From: Collinsella aerofaciens
Lineage (GTDB): Bacteria; Actinomycetota; Coriobacteriia; Coriobacteriales; Coriobacteriaceae
Reading direction: 5' to 3'
Length of the DNA stretch: 64,000 bases
NCBI RefSeq assembly: GCF_020181355.1
Contig: NZ_CP084004.1
Coordinates: forward strand, 1-64,000
Numbering within the stretch: position 1 is the first letter of the stretch; every line of letters begins with the position of its first letter. Made by a program: the position numbers and the translations under genes. This document shows, in pieces, positions 34,676-43,172 of this stretch. A model generated the notes under the pieces. The model was not told where the DNA came from. It saw nothing but the letters and a program-made list of their open reading frames with translations, and did not search any database.

Positions 34676-35842
34676 TTAGGCAGCCGGGCAGATCTTCTTG
34701 AAGAGCTCGATGACGTCGTCGAGCGTTGCCTCGCGCGGGTTACCCGGGAAGCAGGCGTCGGCCATGGCGTCCTTGGCCAGGACCTCGATCTCGTCGGCCT
34801 TCATGGCCTCGCAGACGTGCGGGATGTTCACGTCGGCGGAGAGCTGCTTAACAGCGGCGATGGCAGCGTCGGCGGCCTCATCGGTGCTCATGCCCGTGGT
34901 GTCAACGCCCATGGCGACGGCGACCTTGGCCAGGCGCTCGGCGCAAACCGGCTTGTTGAACTCCATGGCAATCGGCAGCAGCATGGCGCAAGCGACGCCG
35001 TGCGGGGTGTCGTAGTGAGCGGACAGGGTATGAGCCATGGCGTGGTCGATGCCCAGGCCGACATTGGAGAAGCCCATGCCGGCGACATACTGACCAAGAG
35101 CCATGCCCTCACGGCCGGAGCCGGGCTGGCCGGACTTGGCCTCGGCAACGGAGTCGCGCAGGTTCTCGCTGATCAGCTTAATGGCCTCAAAGTGGAACAT
35201 GTCGGAAAGCTCCCAGGCGCCCTTGGTGGTGTAGCCCTCGATGGCGTGGGTCAGTGCGTCCATGCCGGTGGAAGCGGTCAGGCCGGCAGGCATGGAGGCC
35301 ATCATGTCGGGATCGACGACGGCGACCTCGGGAGCGTCGTTGGTGTCGACGCACACGAACTTGCGGACCTTCTCGGGGTCGGTGATGACGTAGTTGATGG
35401 TCACCTCAGCAGCGGTACCGGCGGTCGTCGGCACAGCGATGGTGAACACGGCGTGGTTCTTAGTCGGAGCAACGCCCTCGAGGCTGCGGACATCGGCGAA
35501 CTCGGGGTTGTTGATGATGATGCCGATAGCCTTGGCGGTGTCCATGGAGGAGCCGCCACCGATGGTCACGATAGCGTCAGCCTCGGCGGCCTTGAAGGCC
35601 TCGACGCCGTCCTTGACGTTCTGGATAGTGGGGTTGGGCTTGATCTCGGAGTAGAGGCTCCAAGCGATGCCGGCAGCGTCGAGCTCGTCGGTCACCTTGG
35701 CGGTAACGCCAAACTTGACCAGATCAGGATCGGAGCAGACGAAGATCTTCTTATAGCCACGGCGCTGGAGCTCGCCGGGGATCTCCTTGATGGCGCCGGA
35801 ACCATGATAAGAAATGGTGTTGAGAACGAAACGATTAGCCAT
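34676..35842 (-). CDS. iron-containing alcohol dehydrogenase
   Basis: 388 residues of the group III (Fe-dependent) alcohol dehydrogenases, NAD(P)-linked cytoplasmic enzymes of fermentation. Visible are the nucleotide loop GGGSSMDTAKAIG (about 97-109), TTAGTAAEVT, and the metal ligands in DALTHAIEGY and GIDHAMAHTLSAHYDTPHG. GGGAGGC stands six bases before ATG 35842. The substrate cannot be read from sequence; lactaldehyde/propanediol, butanol or ethanol are candidates. Confidence 0.93.
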   Translation of the reverse strand: MANRFVLNTISYHGSGAIKEIPGELQRRGYKKIFVCSDPDLVKFGVTAKVTDELDAAGIAWSLYSEIKPNPTIQNVKDGVEAFKAAEADAIVTIGGGSSMDTAKAIGIIINNPEFADVRSLEGVAPTKNHAVFTIAVPTTAGTAAEVTINYVITDPEKVRKFVCVDTNDAPEVAVVDPDMMASMPAGLTASTGMDALTHAIEGYTTKGAWELSDMFHFEAIKLISENLRDSVAEAKSGQPGSGREGMALGQYVAGMGFSNVGLGIDHAMAHTLSAHYDTPHGVACAMLLPIAMEFNKPVCAERLAKVAVAMGVDTTGMSTDEAADAAIAAVKQLSADVNIPHVCEAMKADEIEVLAKDAMADACFPGNPREATLDDVIELFKKICPAA

Positions 35843-35908
35843 TGATAGCCTCCCATCGTGTGCGGGGCACCTATTACGCCCCACGCTATGAGTCCCATCC
35901 TAACGCTT

Positions 35909-35956
35909 TTGAAACGAAAGGTGCGTGAGAACGTCAAATTATTTAAAGCGTTTCAA
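35909..35956. promoter_or_regulatory. possible operator upstream of the alcohol dehydrogenase
   Basis: TTGAAACG (35909-35916) and its complement CGTTTCAA (35949-35956) are separated by 32 bp in an A+T-rich stretch 67 bases upstream of the start. The half-sites resemble LacI/GalR-type words; the spacing would need looping. Confidence 0.25.
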
Positions 35957-36008
35957 CAGATGATGAAAAAATAATGCGGCAAAGGGACAGCCCCTTTACC
36001 GCATTCGG

Positions 36009-36725
36009 TTACTTTCGACAGCCCTCTTTCCAAGCCTCGGCCGCAACCTTCCAGCGTAAGCGCAAGTCTCGCTCGCGGTCGATGAACATGATGGCAAACG
36101 CGACAAACAGCAGCAAGCTCGCCACGACGATGGCGTGCAGGCCCATGCGCTCAATACACCAGTTGCCCAACACGGCGCCAAACACAAAGGTAAAGATCAC
36201 GCCAAAGTACAGCAGGCCGTTTTCCAAAAAGCCGCGCCTGTGGGTGATGATGTAATCGTCCACGTTTTGCAGCGCGTTGCGCAAGTTGCCGATGCACATG
36301 GTCGTAGCGATGCCGTGACCGTGGATCTTGCGGAAGCTCTCGACCTGCATGCCGCAGGCAAACGAGGTGAGGCAGTTGGCGAGCAGGTTGAAATTGCCGC
36401 CCGGGATAAAGCTCACGCCCAGTAAGATGACGGCTTCAAAGAACACCGTCACCTGACGCCAGTGGATCACGCTGCCAAACCGCTCGTGTACCAGATCGGC
36501 AAGCATAATACCCACGGCAAACGACACCACAGGGAAGAAGTAGCGCTCCGCAAGTGCCCAGTTGCCCTCCGAGATGCTCACGCCCACGAGCAGGATGTTG
36601 CCTGTCTGCGCGTTGGCGAAAACATGGTCGCGCCCAATGTACGAATAAACGTCCATAAAACCACCGGCGAGCGCCAAGATGATGCCCAGTTCAATGGACT
36701 CCGATATCTGTTTGGCACGCTGCAT
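36009..36725 (-). CDS. YoaK family (DUF1275) membrane protein
   Basis: 238 residues from ATG 36725, with AAGGAGG ten bases upstream; longer in-frame extensions have no such site. About six membrane helices. The family signature is clear: LALAGGFMDVYSYIGRDHVFANAQTGNILLVG near the N-terminus and FACGMQVESFRKIHGHGIATTMCIGNLRN in the middle. DUF1275 proteins are common inner-membrane proteins of unknown transport or sensing function. It is divergent from the YgiQ gene. Confidence 0.93.
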   Translation of the reverse strand: MQRAKQISESIELGIILALAGGFMDVYSYIGRDHVFANAQTGNILLVGVSISEGNWALAERYFFPVVSFAVGIMLADLVHERFGSVIHWRQVTVFFEAVILLGVSFIPGGNFNLLANCLTSFACGMQVESFRKIHGHGIATTMCIGNLRNALQNVDDYIITHRRGFLENGLLYFGVIFTFVFGAVLGNWCIERMGLHAIVVASLLLFVAFAIMFIDRERDLRLRWKVAAEAWKEGCRK

Positions 36726-36906
36726 CGTCGTGCATCCTCCTTGTTGACGACTTTCTCGTGCGTTGGCTGACATATAGCCGCCGTTCATACTGTAACCCAT
36801 TGACAACATGGCGTGCGCGCGAGACGACCCCTTCGACACGGGGATACACAGTCTGGAAACAAACGACATCCGCATCGACGCGCCAATCCGCCAGCTCATG
36901 TACTCC

Positions 36907-36941
36907 ACCAGTCTTTTTAGCCCCGTCCCAAAAAGACTGGT
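36907..36941. repeat. 35-bp palindrome related to the 18.2-kb element
   Basis: ACCAGTCTTTTT (36907-36918) and its perfect complement (36930-36941) with an 11-base loop containing CCCCGTCCC. It lies 37 bases before the ygiQ start and shares CCGTCCCA-AAAGACTGGT with 18256-18274. No gene was found in 36726-36978. Confidence 0.8.
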
Positions 36942-36978
36942 TACAATTACGTGCAGCATACTAACAACGGGAGGAATC

Positions 36979-39120
36979 GTGGCAAAAAAGCCCCAGGACG
37001 CTCAGCACAACCAGCACGGCAAACACGGCCAGCAGCAAAAGCGCGGCGGCAAGACGCAGGCCACGGCCTCCCGAGCCGCTCACGGCAAGCATCCCCAGGC
37101 GACGCCCGCCCGCCCTTGGCGACCGGGTCGCAATAAGTTCCTCCCCGTCAGCCGCGCCGACATGGATGCACGCGGCTGGGACCAGTGCGACTTTGTCTAC
37201 ATCTGCGGCGACGCCTACGTGGACCACCCCAGCTTTGGTATGGCCATCATCAGCCGCGTCCTCGATGCACACGGTTACAAGGTGGGCATTATCTGCCAGC
37301 CCGACTGGACCGACCCCGCCAGCATCACCGTGCTCGGCGAGCCGCGGCTGGGCTTTCTCGTCAGCGCCGGCAACATGGACTCCATGGTCAACCACTATTC
37401 GGTAACCAAGCACCGCCGCCACACCGACGCCTATACCCCCGGTGGCGAGGAGGGGCGCCGTCCCAATCGCGCCGTCACGGTCTACGGCAACCTCATCCGC
37501 CAGACCTTCAAGGATGCCCCCATCATTATCGGCGGTATCGAGGCAAGCCTGCGTCGCCTGGCCCACTACGACTACTGGCAGGACAAACTCAAGCGCTCGG
37601 TACTGCTCGACTCGGGCGCCGACATCCTCATCTACGGCATGGGCGAGCACGCGATCGTCGAGATCGCCGACGCGCTCGACGCGGGACTGCCCGTCGATCA
37701 GATTACCTATATCAACGGCACCGTCTACCGCACCAGCTCGCTCGACGAGGTCTACGACTACGACCTGCTGCCCAGCTGGGATGACCTTGCCGCCGACAAG
37801 CTCAACTACGCGCGCAGCTTTAACGTGCAGCAGCAGAATATGGACCCCATCACCGGGCATCGCCTGGTAGAGCCATATCCCAACAGCGTGTACGTGGTGC
37901 AGAACCCGCCGTCGGCAACACTCACCACCGACGAGATGGACGAGGTTGCCGAACTCCCCTACGCACGCGATTGGCATCCCGACTACGACGCGGCAGGCGG
38001 CGTGCCGGCCTTTGCTGAGATCAAGTTTTCCATTAGCTCCAACCGCGGCTGTTTTGGCGAGTGCTCGTTTTGCGCGCTCACCTTCCACCAGGGCCGCGTG
38101 TTGCAGATGCGCAGCCACGACTCGATCATGCGCGAGGCCGAGCTGCTCACGCGAGATCCCGAGTTTAAGGGCTACATCAACGACGTGGGTGGACCAACGG
38201 CCAACTTTAGCCGCCCCGCCTGCGACAAGCAGCTCAAGCACGGTGTGTGCAAGAACAAGCGCTGTCTGTGGCCGAGCGTATGCAAGAACATGGTGGTCGA
38301 CGAAAGCGGCTACACGCAGCTGTTGCGCGACCTGCGCCAGCTGCCGGGCGTCAAAAAGGTCTTCGTGCGCAGCGGCATCCGTTTTGACTACACCATGGCC
38401 GATGCCTCGGACGAGTTTTTACGCGAGCTGCTGGAACACCATGTCTCGGGCCAGCTGCGCGTAGCGCCCGAGCACGTGAGCGACGCGGTGCTGTCCGTGA
38501 TGGGCAAGCCGAGCCGAGCTGTCTACGACGCATTCTGCCGTAAATTTGAACGCTTGAATCGCGAATACGGACTCAAGCAGTACGTGGTGCCGTATCTGAT
38601 CTCGAGCCACCCCGGTTCAACCATGAAGGAAGCCGTGGACCTTGCCGAAGCCGTGCGCGACATGGGCTACATGCCCGAGCAGGTACAGGACTTCTACCCC
38701 ACCCCGTCCACCATGTCGACCTGCATGTACTACACCGGTGTAGATCCGCGCACCATGCAGCCGATCTACGTGGCGCGCGACCCGCATGAGAAGGCCATGC
38801 AGCGCGCGCTCATCCAGTATCGCAAGCCCGAGAACTACAAGCTGGTGCGCGAGGCGCTAGAGAAGGCCGGGCGTCGTGACCTGATCGGCTATACCAAGCA
38901 TTGCCTGATCCGCCCCGTGCCGCCACGCCCGGGCGAGACGTCTGCCGGCGGTGGGCATGGCACCGGCAAGAAGGGCGGCAAGGCCCACGGTGGCGCTGGA
39001 GCCAAGGGGGCCAAGGGCAACAAGGGGCACGGCGGCATGTCGCGCGCGCAGAACACCGCAGGCCGCAACCGCGCCGCCCAGGGACGGCAGGGCGCCAACG
39101 GCGGCGGCAGGCGCAACTAG
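36979..39120 (+). CDS. YgiQ family radical SAM protein
   Basis: 713 residues from GTG 36979, which follows GGGAGGAATC. The order is: a basic Gln/Lys-rich N-terminus (about 1-50); the YgiQ N-terminal domain (CDFVYICGDAYVDHPSFGMAIISRVL, then FLVSAGNMDSMVNHY); a radical SAM core with the [4Fe-4S] motif CFGECSFC; and a C-terminal domain (YYTGVDPRTMQPIYVARD). The last 60 residues are Gly/Lys/Asn-rich. YgiQ proteins are widespread but their substrate is unknown. Confidence 0.95.
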   Translation: MAKKPQDAQHNQHGKHGQQQKRGGKTQATASRAAHGKHPQATPARPWRPGRNKFLPVSRADMDARGWDQCDFVYICGDAYVDHPSFGMAIISRVLDAHGYKVGIICQPDWTDPASITVLGEPRLGFLVSAGNMDSMVNHYSVTKHRRHTDAYTPGGEEGRRPNRAVTVYGNLIRQTFKDAPIIIGGIEASLRRLAHYDYWQDKLKRSVLLDSGADILIYGMGEHAIVEIADALDAGLPVDQITYINGTVYRTSSLDEVYDYDLLPSWDDLAADKLNYARSFNVQQQNMDPITGHRLVEPYPNSVYVVQNPPSATLTTDEMDEVAELPYARDWHPDYDAAGGVPAFAEIKFSISSNRGCFGECSFCALTFHQGRVLQMRSHDSIMREAELLTRDPEFKGYINDVGGPTANFSRPACDKQLKHGVCKNKRCLWPSVCKNMVVDESGYTQLLRDLRQLPGVKKVFVRSGIRFDYTMADASDEFLRELLEHHVSGQLRVAPEHVSDAVLSVMGKPSRAVYDAFCRKFERLNREYGLKQYVVPYLISSHPGSTMKEAVDLAEAVRDMGYMPEQVQDFYPTPSTMSTCMYYTGVDPRTMQPIYVARDPHEKAMQRALIQYRKPENYKLVREALEKAGRRDLIGYTKHCLIRPVPPRPGETSAGGGHGTGKKGGKAHGGAGAKGAKGNKGHGGMSRAQNTAGRNRAAQGRQGANGGGRRN

Positions 39121-39127
39121 CGTGGCG

Positions 39128-39324
39128 AGGGCCAGCCGACGTCTCTTGGCCAGCCGACGTCTCCTCATCGCCCAAGCGTGTTTTCCCTAGGGGGAACACG
39201 CTTGGGCTGTCTCCAGTCGTGATTTCCCTAGGGGGAACACGCTCAGACACGCCTAGCCGTGTTTTCCTTAAGGGAATCACAGCAGATTTGTTTTTATCCA
39301 CGTTGGCCCTTAAGGGAATCACGC
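39128..39324. repeat. direct repeat plus array of CGTG..TTTCC..GGAA..CACG palindromes
   Basis: GGCCAGCCGACGTCTC occurs twice at about 39129-39163. Then follow palindromes built on one unit: 39171-39206 (a 36-bp hairpin, CCCAAGCGTGTT arms), 39218-39241, 39258-39281, and a half unit near 39304-39324. The array lies between the convergent YgiQ and CPBP genes, and the last half unit contains the CPBP stop codon. Confidence 0.85.
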
Positions 39325-40227
39325 TTGCTGGTAGGGACGATCCGTCTGGCAGGCCTGCCTGAGCGACCGCATCGCCTCTACCAGCACAAAGCCGGCGATG
39401 GCAACCGTGACCACCACGTCGAGCGGCGTGTTCACAAACCACAGCAGGCCCATGAGGTATGACCCGGCGTTAAAGGCAAAGTGCAACAGGATCGTGTAGC
39501 GAAGCTTTCCGGTCGTCACGAGCACCCAGCCAAAAATGAGACCGGCAGCGCCCGCATAGCAGCCCTGCACCCAGTTCATGTGCATAAAGCCGAAGACCGC
39601 CGCCTGCAGTACGATTGCCGCGGCGACGCCCCAGGTACTCGGAGCCACCCAGGGCACCATGACGCCGTCTTGCGGTCGCACGTGACGTCGGAGCTTCCAA
39701 AGTGGGCGGCACCGCGGGTTAAACGCTCGGAGCGAAAACTCAAAAATGATGCCGCGCACCAGCAACTCCTCACAAAACGGAGCGCCGAGCACCGTGGTCA
39801 GGACGGCCAGGTAGCTCGTGTCGCCCATGCCCGTTTCCTCGACAAGTTCACTGTAATCGGCCGCGACCTCGGGCAACAATGACAGTACGGCGTCGGTCAC
39901 GTAGCCAACGACCACCTGCAGGGCAAAGCCGATCACGATAACGCAGGCAATGCGCTTCCACACGCTACGCAATCCCCCGCCAAGCGGGCGCACGCCCTGC
40001 CAGCGCGCCATAAACGAGCGCGGCCACAGATAACGCCACCAAAGCAGCGCCATCAAAAACGACGCCGTCTGAGCGGCAGCCTGGAACCATTGGATATCGA
40101 GGTTGTCGACCGGGAAACCCGTCAGCGCCGACACGATGTCTAGCACGGAGAACAGAACCATACTCAGGGCAATATCGGCAGCGACGACGCCAAAACAGGC
40201 AAGCGCCCAAACCAGCGCATTGAGCAT
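39319..40227 (-). CDS. CPBP family intramembrane glutamic protease
   Basis: 302 residues from ATG 40227 (GAGGAGG just upstream). About eight membrane helices. The three ABI/CAAX-protease motifs are present: APFCEELLVRGIIFEF (motif 1 Glu-Glu), FGFMHMN (motif 2 His) and HFAFNAGSYLMG (motif 3). Family members cleave membrane-embedded substrates or confer bacteriocin self-immunity. The TGA stop lies inside a palindromic repeat. Upstream is the orphan RelB gene. Confidence 0.92.
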   Translation of the reverse strand: MLNALVWALACFGVVAADIALSMVLFSVLDIVSALTGFPVDNLDIQWFQAAAQTASFLMALLWWRYLWPRSFMARWQGVRPLGGGLRSVWKRIACVIVIGFALQVVVGYVTDAVLSLLPEVAADYSELVEETGMGDTSYLAVLTTVLGAPFCEELLVRGIIFEFSLRAFNPRCRPLWKLRRHVRPQDGVMVPWVAPSTWGVAAAIVLQAAVFGFMHMNWVQGCYAGAAGLIFGWVLVTTGKLRYTILLHFAFNAGSYLMGLLWFVNTPLDVVVTVAIAGFVLVEAMRSLRQACQTDRPYQQA

Positions 40228-40244
40228 GCCAACCTCCTCAAAAC

Positions 40245-40302
40245 CCGGCACTTAGGGACGTTCCTTAACTGTCGGCAGAAAAGGAACGTCCCCAAGTGCC
40301 GG
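40245..40302. repeat. 58-bp palindromic element (GGCACTTAGGGACGTTCCTT type)
   Basis: 22-base arms (40245-40266 and 40281-40302) with one mismatch that would be a G-U pair in RNA. It lies 14 bases after the relB stop. Its left half recurs at 51766-51785. Confidence 0.82.
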
Positions 40303-40315
40303 CAGTTTGGGACAG

Positions 40316-40519
40316 TCATTGTTGATGAGAATCGGGCGCAATGCCAAAAGCCCCGTTGGGCGAGATGTCGAACGGAAAGGTGCCACAACGATTAAACGCG
40401 GCGATAAACATGCGAATGGCGTTGGACGGCGTGGTGCCCACGAGCTGAGTTGCCGCCGCGAAGGCTGCCTTTTCTTCGGGCAAGACCTTCGCGACAACCG
40501 GGGTCATGTGTTCTGCCAT
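40316..40519 (-). CDS. RelB/DinJ family antitoxin, no toxin alongside
   Basis: 67 residues from ATG 40519 (AAAGGAAG upstream). The ribbon-helix-helix pattern is typical of the RelB/DinJ family: VVAKVLPEEKAAFAAATQLVGTTPSNAIRMFIAAFNR, followed by a short tail. DinJ-type antitoxins neutralise YafQ/RelE mRNA interferases usually encoded directly downstream. Here the next downstream item is a palindromic repeat, then the CPBP gene, so the toxin is missing. It may be a remnant or an orphan autoregulator. Confidence 0.82.
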   Translation of the reverse strand: MAEHMTPVVAKVLPEEKAAFAAATQLVGTTPSNAIRMFIAAFNRCGTFPFDISPNGAFGIAPDSHQQ

Positions 40520-40638
40520 GGCGCTTCCTTTTTGAAACGACGGTGGTGCGGATAGATGCGGGCCACGCGGCTGGGCGACGGGCTGTGAAGGCAACCCGAT
40601 TGGCCCGCATCCGGAGTATGTTTCTGCGGCGTTGGTAT

Positions 40639-40657
40639 TACTTAGTATTCTTAAGTA
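40639..40657. promoter_or_regulatory. possible operator of the RelB gene
   Basis: TACTTA (40639-40644) and TAAGTA (40652-40657) form a short palindrome in an A+T-rich patch 120 bases upstream of relB. It would suit a ribbon-helix-helix protein, but this is pattern only. The rest of 40520-40731 shows no gene. Confidence 0.3.
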
Positions 40658-40731
40658 TTACCCCGCAGATAGAATACCACATCTGACCCCATGGGAACGG
40701 AAAACAGGTCATTTTGTTGCTGAGTAAGTAT

Positions 40732-42108
40732 TTAGAGCGTGATGACGTCCGAGATATCGAGCGCCTGAGCGTCGATGGGGTCATGTGTGGCGAGCAGGAG
40801 CGTTCGGCCATCGAGCAGCTCGAGCACGACGCCGGCCGTCGCATCACGCGCAGCGACATCCAAGCCGGTAAAGGGCTCATCCAGAATGACGGCGCAACCG
40901 CCGCACAGCAGGGCTCGGGCAATCTCGACGCGACGGCGCTGCCCGCCCGAGAGCTCGGCCACACGAGCATGTACATCGACCCCCGGCACCAGCAGGCGCA
41001 ACAGGGCTGCGGCACTCGAGGCGTCCACGCGCGCATCGGCACACACCAGCACGTTATCCAGCGCCGAGGCGGACTCGACCAAGCGCGCGCCCTGAAACAC
41101 CATCGAACACGGCACGCATTCCCCCGCCGCCAGGGCGAGCAACGTCGACTTGCCCACGCCCGAAGCGCCCATCACGCAAACACGCCCGCCCGCGGGTACG
41201 TTGAGCACCAGACCGTCGAGCGCCGGTGCCCAGGGCGCACGATCGCCCACGGCAAGCGCAAGCACCGCCGCAGCGCCGGCGCCAGCAGAGGCCGCACGCC
41301 CGCGAGCACCGCGCCCACGCGCCCGCACGGCCACACGCCATGCCGCGGGCCCCGAAGCCCGCAGCAACCACACCAGCACACGCTCGCATGCCCACGATGC
41401 CGCCACGACCAACACGGTCCACGCCAGCAGATCCGCTGTCTCGATAAGCAGCTTTGCCTGATAGATACGCTCGCCCACGGTGCCCGTCGCCATGCCGATC
41501 AGCTCCGCCGCCACGCCGGCCTTCCAGCTCATGCCAATCACGGCCCGGGCGCACGAAAGCACAAACGGCAGGACCTCGCGCCAGGTATGGGCGCAAAACA
41601 GACGCCAACCCCGCACACCATGCAGACGAAACATCTGCTCCAGCGGCTTATCCACTTGTGCCAAACCCTCGACCAGCGAAAAATACACGCCCGGCAGTGC
41701 CATCAAAAAGACCGCTGCAATGCTCACGCGCGCCGACCCCAGCCAAATGAGCAGCAGAACCACCACGCAGGCAACCGGCGTCGCCTTTACAAACGAAAGC
41801 GCCGGCGCCACCAGACGGGCAAACGTCCGCGACCGCACCGAGACTCCCGCCAGTACACCGCCGCAGATCGCGGCAAGCGCCAGTCCGCCCAAGATTCGTG
41901 CGCCTGAGCCCACCAGAATCGCCCACGTGTTGGCATCGCACACCAGCCGCAGCAACGCCACCACAACAGCGCCCGGCCCCGGCAAAATCAGCGGCTGTGC
42001 CACCAGCGCCGCCGCGAAAGCCCACACGGCAAGCCAAAAGGCGGCAACGGCACCTGCTGCCGCCACCGCCTTCATACGCTTTGTCATGTGTCGAGCAAAC
42101 GCACGCAC
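40732..42108 (-). CDS. ABC transporter permease fused to its ATPase
   Basis: 458 residues combining two normally separate subunits. Residues about 10-255 are an SsuC/TauC-like permease: several helices and an EAA-type loop (WKAGVAAELIGMATGTVGERIYQAKLL, about 195-221). After an Arg/Gly/Ala-rich linker (about 255-285) comes an ATPase with Walker A GASGVGKST (314-322), Q-loop VFQGARLVE, signature LSGGQRRR (386-393), Walker B CAVILDEP (405-412) and ATHDPIDA (H-loop). A GTG start with GGAG overlaps the preceding gene's end. Together with the upstream binding lipoprotein it forms a complete importer. Substrate unknown. Confidence 0.88.
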   Translation of the reverse strand: MRAFARHMTKRMKAVAAAGAVAAFWLAVWAFAAALVAQPLILPGPGAVVVALLRLVCDANTWAILVGSGARILGGLALAAICGGVLAGVSVRSRTFARLVAPALSFVKATPVACVVVLLLIWLGSARVSIAAVFLMALPGVYFSLVEGLAQVDKPLEQMFRLHGVRGWRLFCAHTWREVLPFVLSCARAVIGMSWKAGVAAELIGMATGTVGERIYQAKLLIETADLLAWTVLVVAASWACERVLVWLLRASGPAAWRVAVRARGRGARGRAASAGAGAAAVLALAVGDRAPWAPALDGLVLNVPAGGRVCVMGASGVGKSTLLALAAGECVPCSMVFQGARLVESASALDNVLVCADARVDASSAAALLRLLVPGVDVHARVAELSGGQRRRVEIARALLCGGCAVILDEPFTGLDVAARDATAGVVLELLDGRTLLLATHDPIDAQALDISDVITL

Positions 42109-42111
42109 GGG

Positions 42112-43170
42112 CTACTCCATGTAGTAGAAATCATCAGCCGGGAGCTTGCCGCCCACGGCGCTTGCATCCGCATCGGCCAGCACCTGCAGGTACCCACCGA
42201 GCGCCGCCTTCATATCTTTCCCCGTCTGGCATACAAGCATGCACCCGGGAATCGCCTTTTCGGCAATCGCGGCGTTATCGACGATACCCGCATCGACCAC
42301 GGCCTGCGCCCAGTCCGCCGGTATCGCATTGACGGCCTTCACGCTCGCCGCATGGCAGCGCAAGAACTCTGCCACAGCCTCGGGATGCTCCTCGGCAAAC
42401 GCGCGACGAACCACGGTCACACCCGTCAGCATACGCGAACCCGTGTCACCCGCCAGCTCATCCCACACATCGGTCAGGCTTACCGGCGCCGACAGCTTGC
42501 CCTCGCTCTTGGCGATGGCCGCGGTCTTGAACGGCTCCGGCAGCACGCCCACGGCAGACGGGTCGGCAAGCAGGGCCGACAGCACCTCGGTGGGCTCGCT
42601 CTTGAACTCGAGCGTCACCTGGCCGGTCAGGCCCGCGCGCTCCAGCAGATAGTTCATGACGTACTCCGGCGTGGTGCCCTTGCCCGTCATGTAGACGGTA
42701 CGACCCGCCAGATCGCCAAAAGAGGCCACGCTCGCGTCGCCCGTCACCACGTTCAGCACGCCCAGCGTGTTGATATCGATGACCTGGACCGCACCCTCGG
42801 TCTTGTTGTAAAGAACGCTCGCCACGTTGGCGGGCACCAGGGCAATATCGACATCGCCCTGAATGACCTTGGGCACGACCTCGTCGGCCGCGGCGCTGAT
42901 CGCAAAGTCGAACTCGTTATCCGTGGCACCCTCGTCTGCCTGGTCCATAAACTGCACCAGACCGATCGACGTCGGACCCTTGAGCGAGGCGACGTGTACC
43001 TCAACCGGCTCGACAGCGGCACCGTCGGCGGCAGACCCGGCAGCCGAGCCCGCAGCAGACCCGGCCACGACAGACCCGCCACCACAGCCAACCAGCGCAA
43101 GCGACAACGCACCCGCGGCAAGCGCCGAGGCAAACCCCCGGCGCGTCATCTCAACATTAAACGCGCGCAT
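42112..43170 (-). CDS. ABC transporter substrate-binding lipoprotein (SsuA/NMT1-like)
   Basis: 352 residues. The N-terminus has a twin-arginine motif (MTRRGFASALAAGALSLALVGC), with a lipobox ending at Cys, so a Tat-exported lipoprotein is likely. A Ser/Gly/Ala linker follows. The mature part is a two-lobe binding protein (VHVASLKGPTSIGLVQFMDQ, GDVDIALVPANVASVLYNK, GKGTTPEYVMNYLLERAGL) of the nitrate/sulfonate/taurine-like class. It starts two bases after the hydrogenase stop and is followed by the fused permease-ATPase after three bases, so it is part of the same operon. Confidence 0.92.
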   Translation of the reverse strand: MRAFNVEMTRRGFASALAAGALSLALVGCGGGSVVAGSAAGSAAGSAADGAAVEPVEVHVASLKGPTSIGLVQFMDQADEGATDNEFDFAISAAADEVVPKVIQGDVDIALVPANVASVLYNKTEGAVQVIDINTLGVLNVVTGDASVASFGDLAGRTVYMTGKGTTPEYVMNYLLERAGLTGQVTLEFKSEPTEVLSALLADPSAVGVLPEPFKTAAIAKSEGKLSAPVSLTDVWDELAGDTGSRMLTGVTVVRRAFAEEHPEAVAEFLRCHAASVKAVNAIPADWAQAVVDAGIVDNAAIAEKAIPGCMLVCQTGKDMKAALGGYLQVLADADASAVGGKLPADDFYYME

Positions 43171-43172
43171 CG

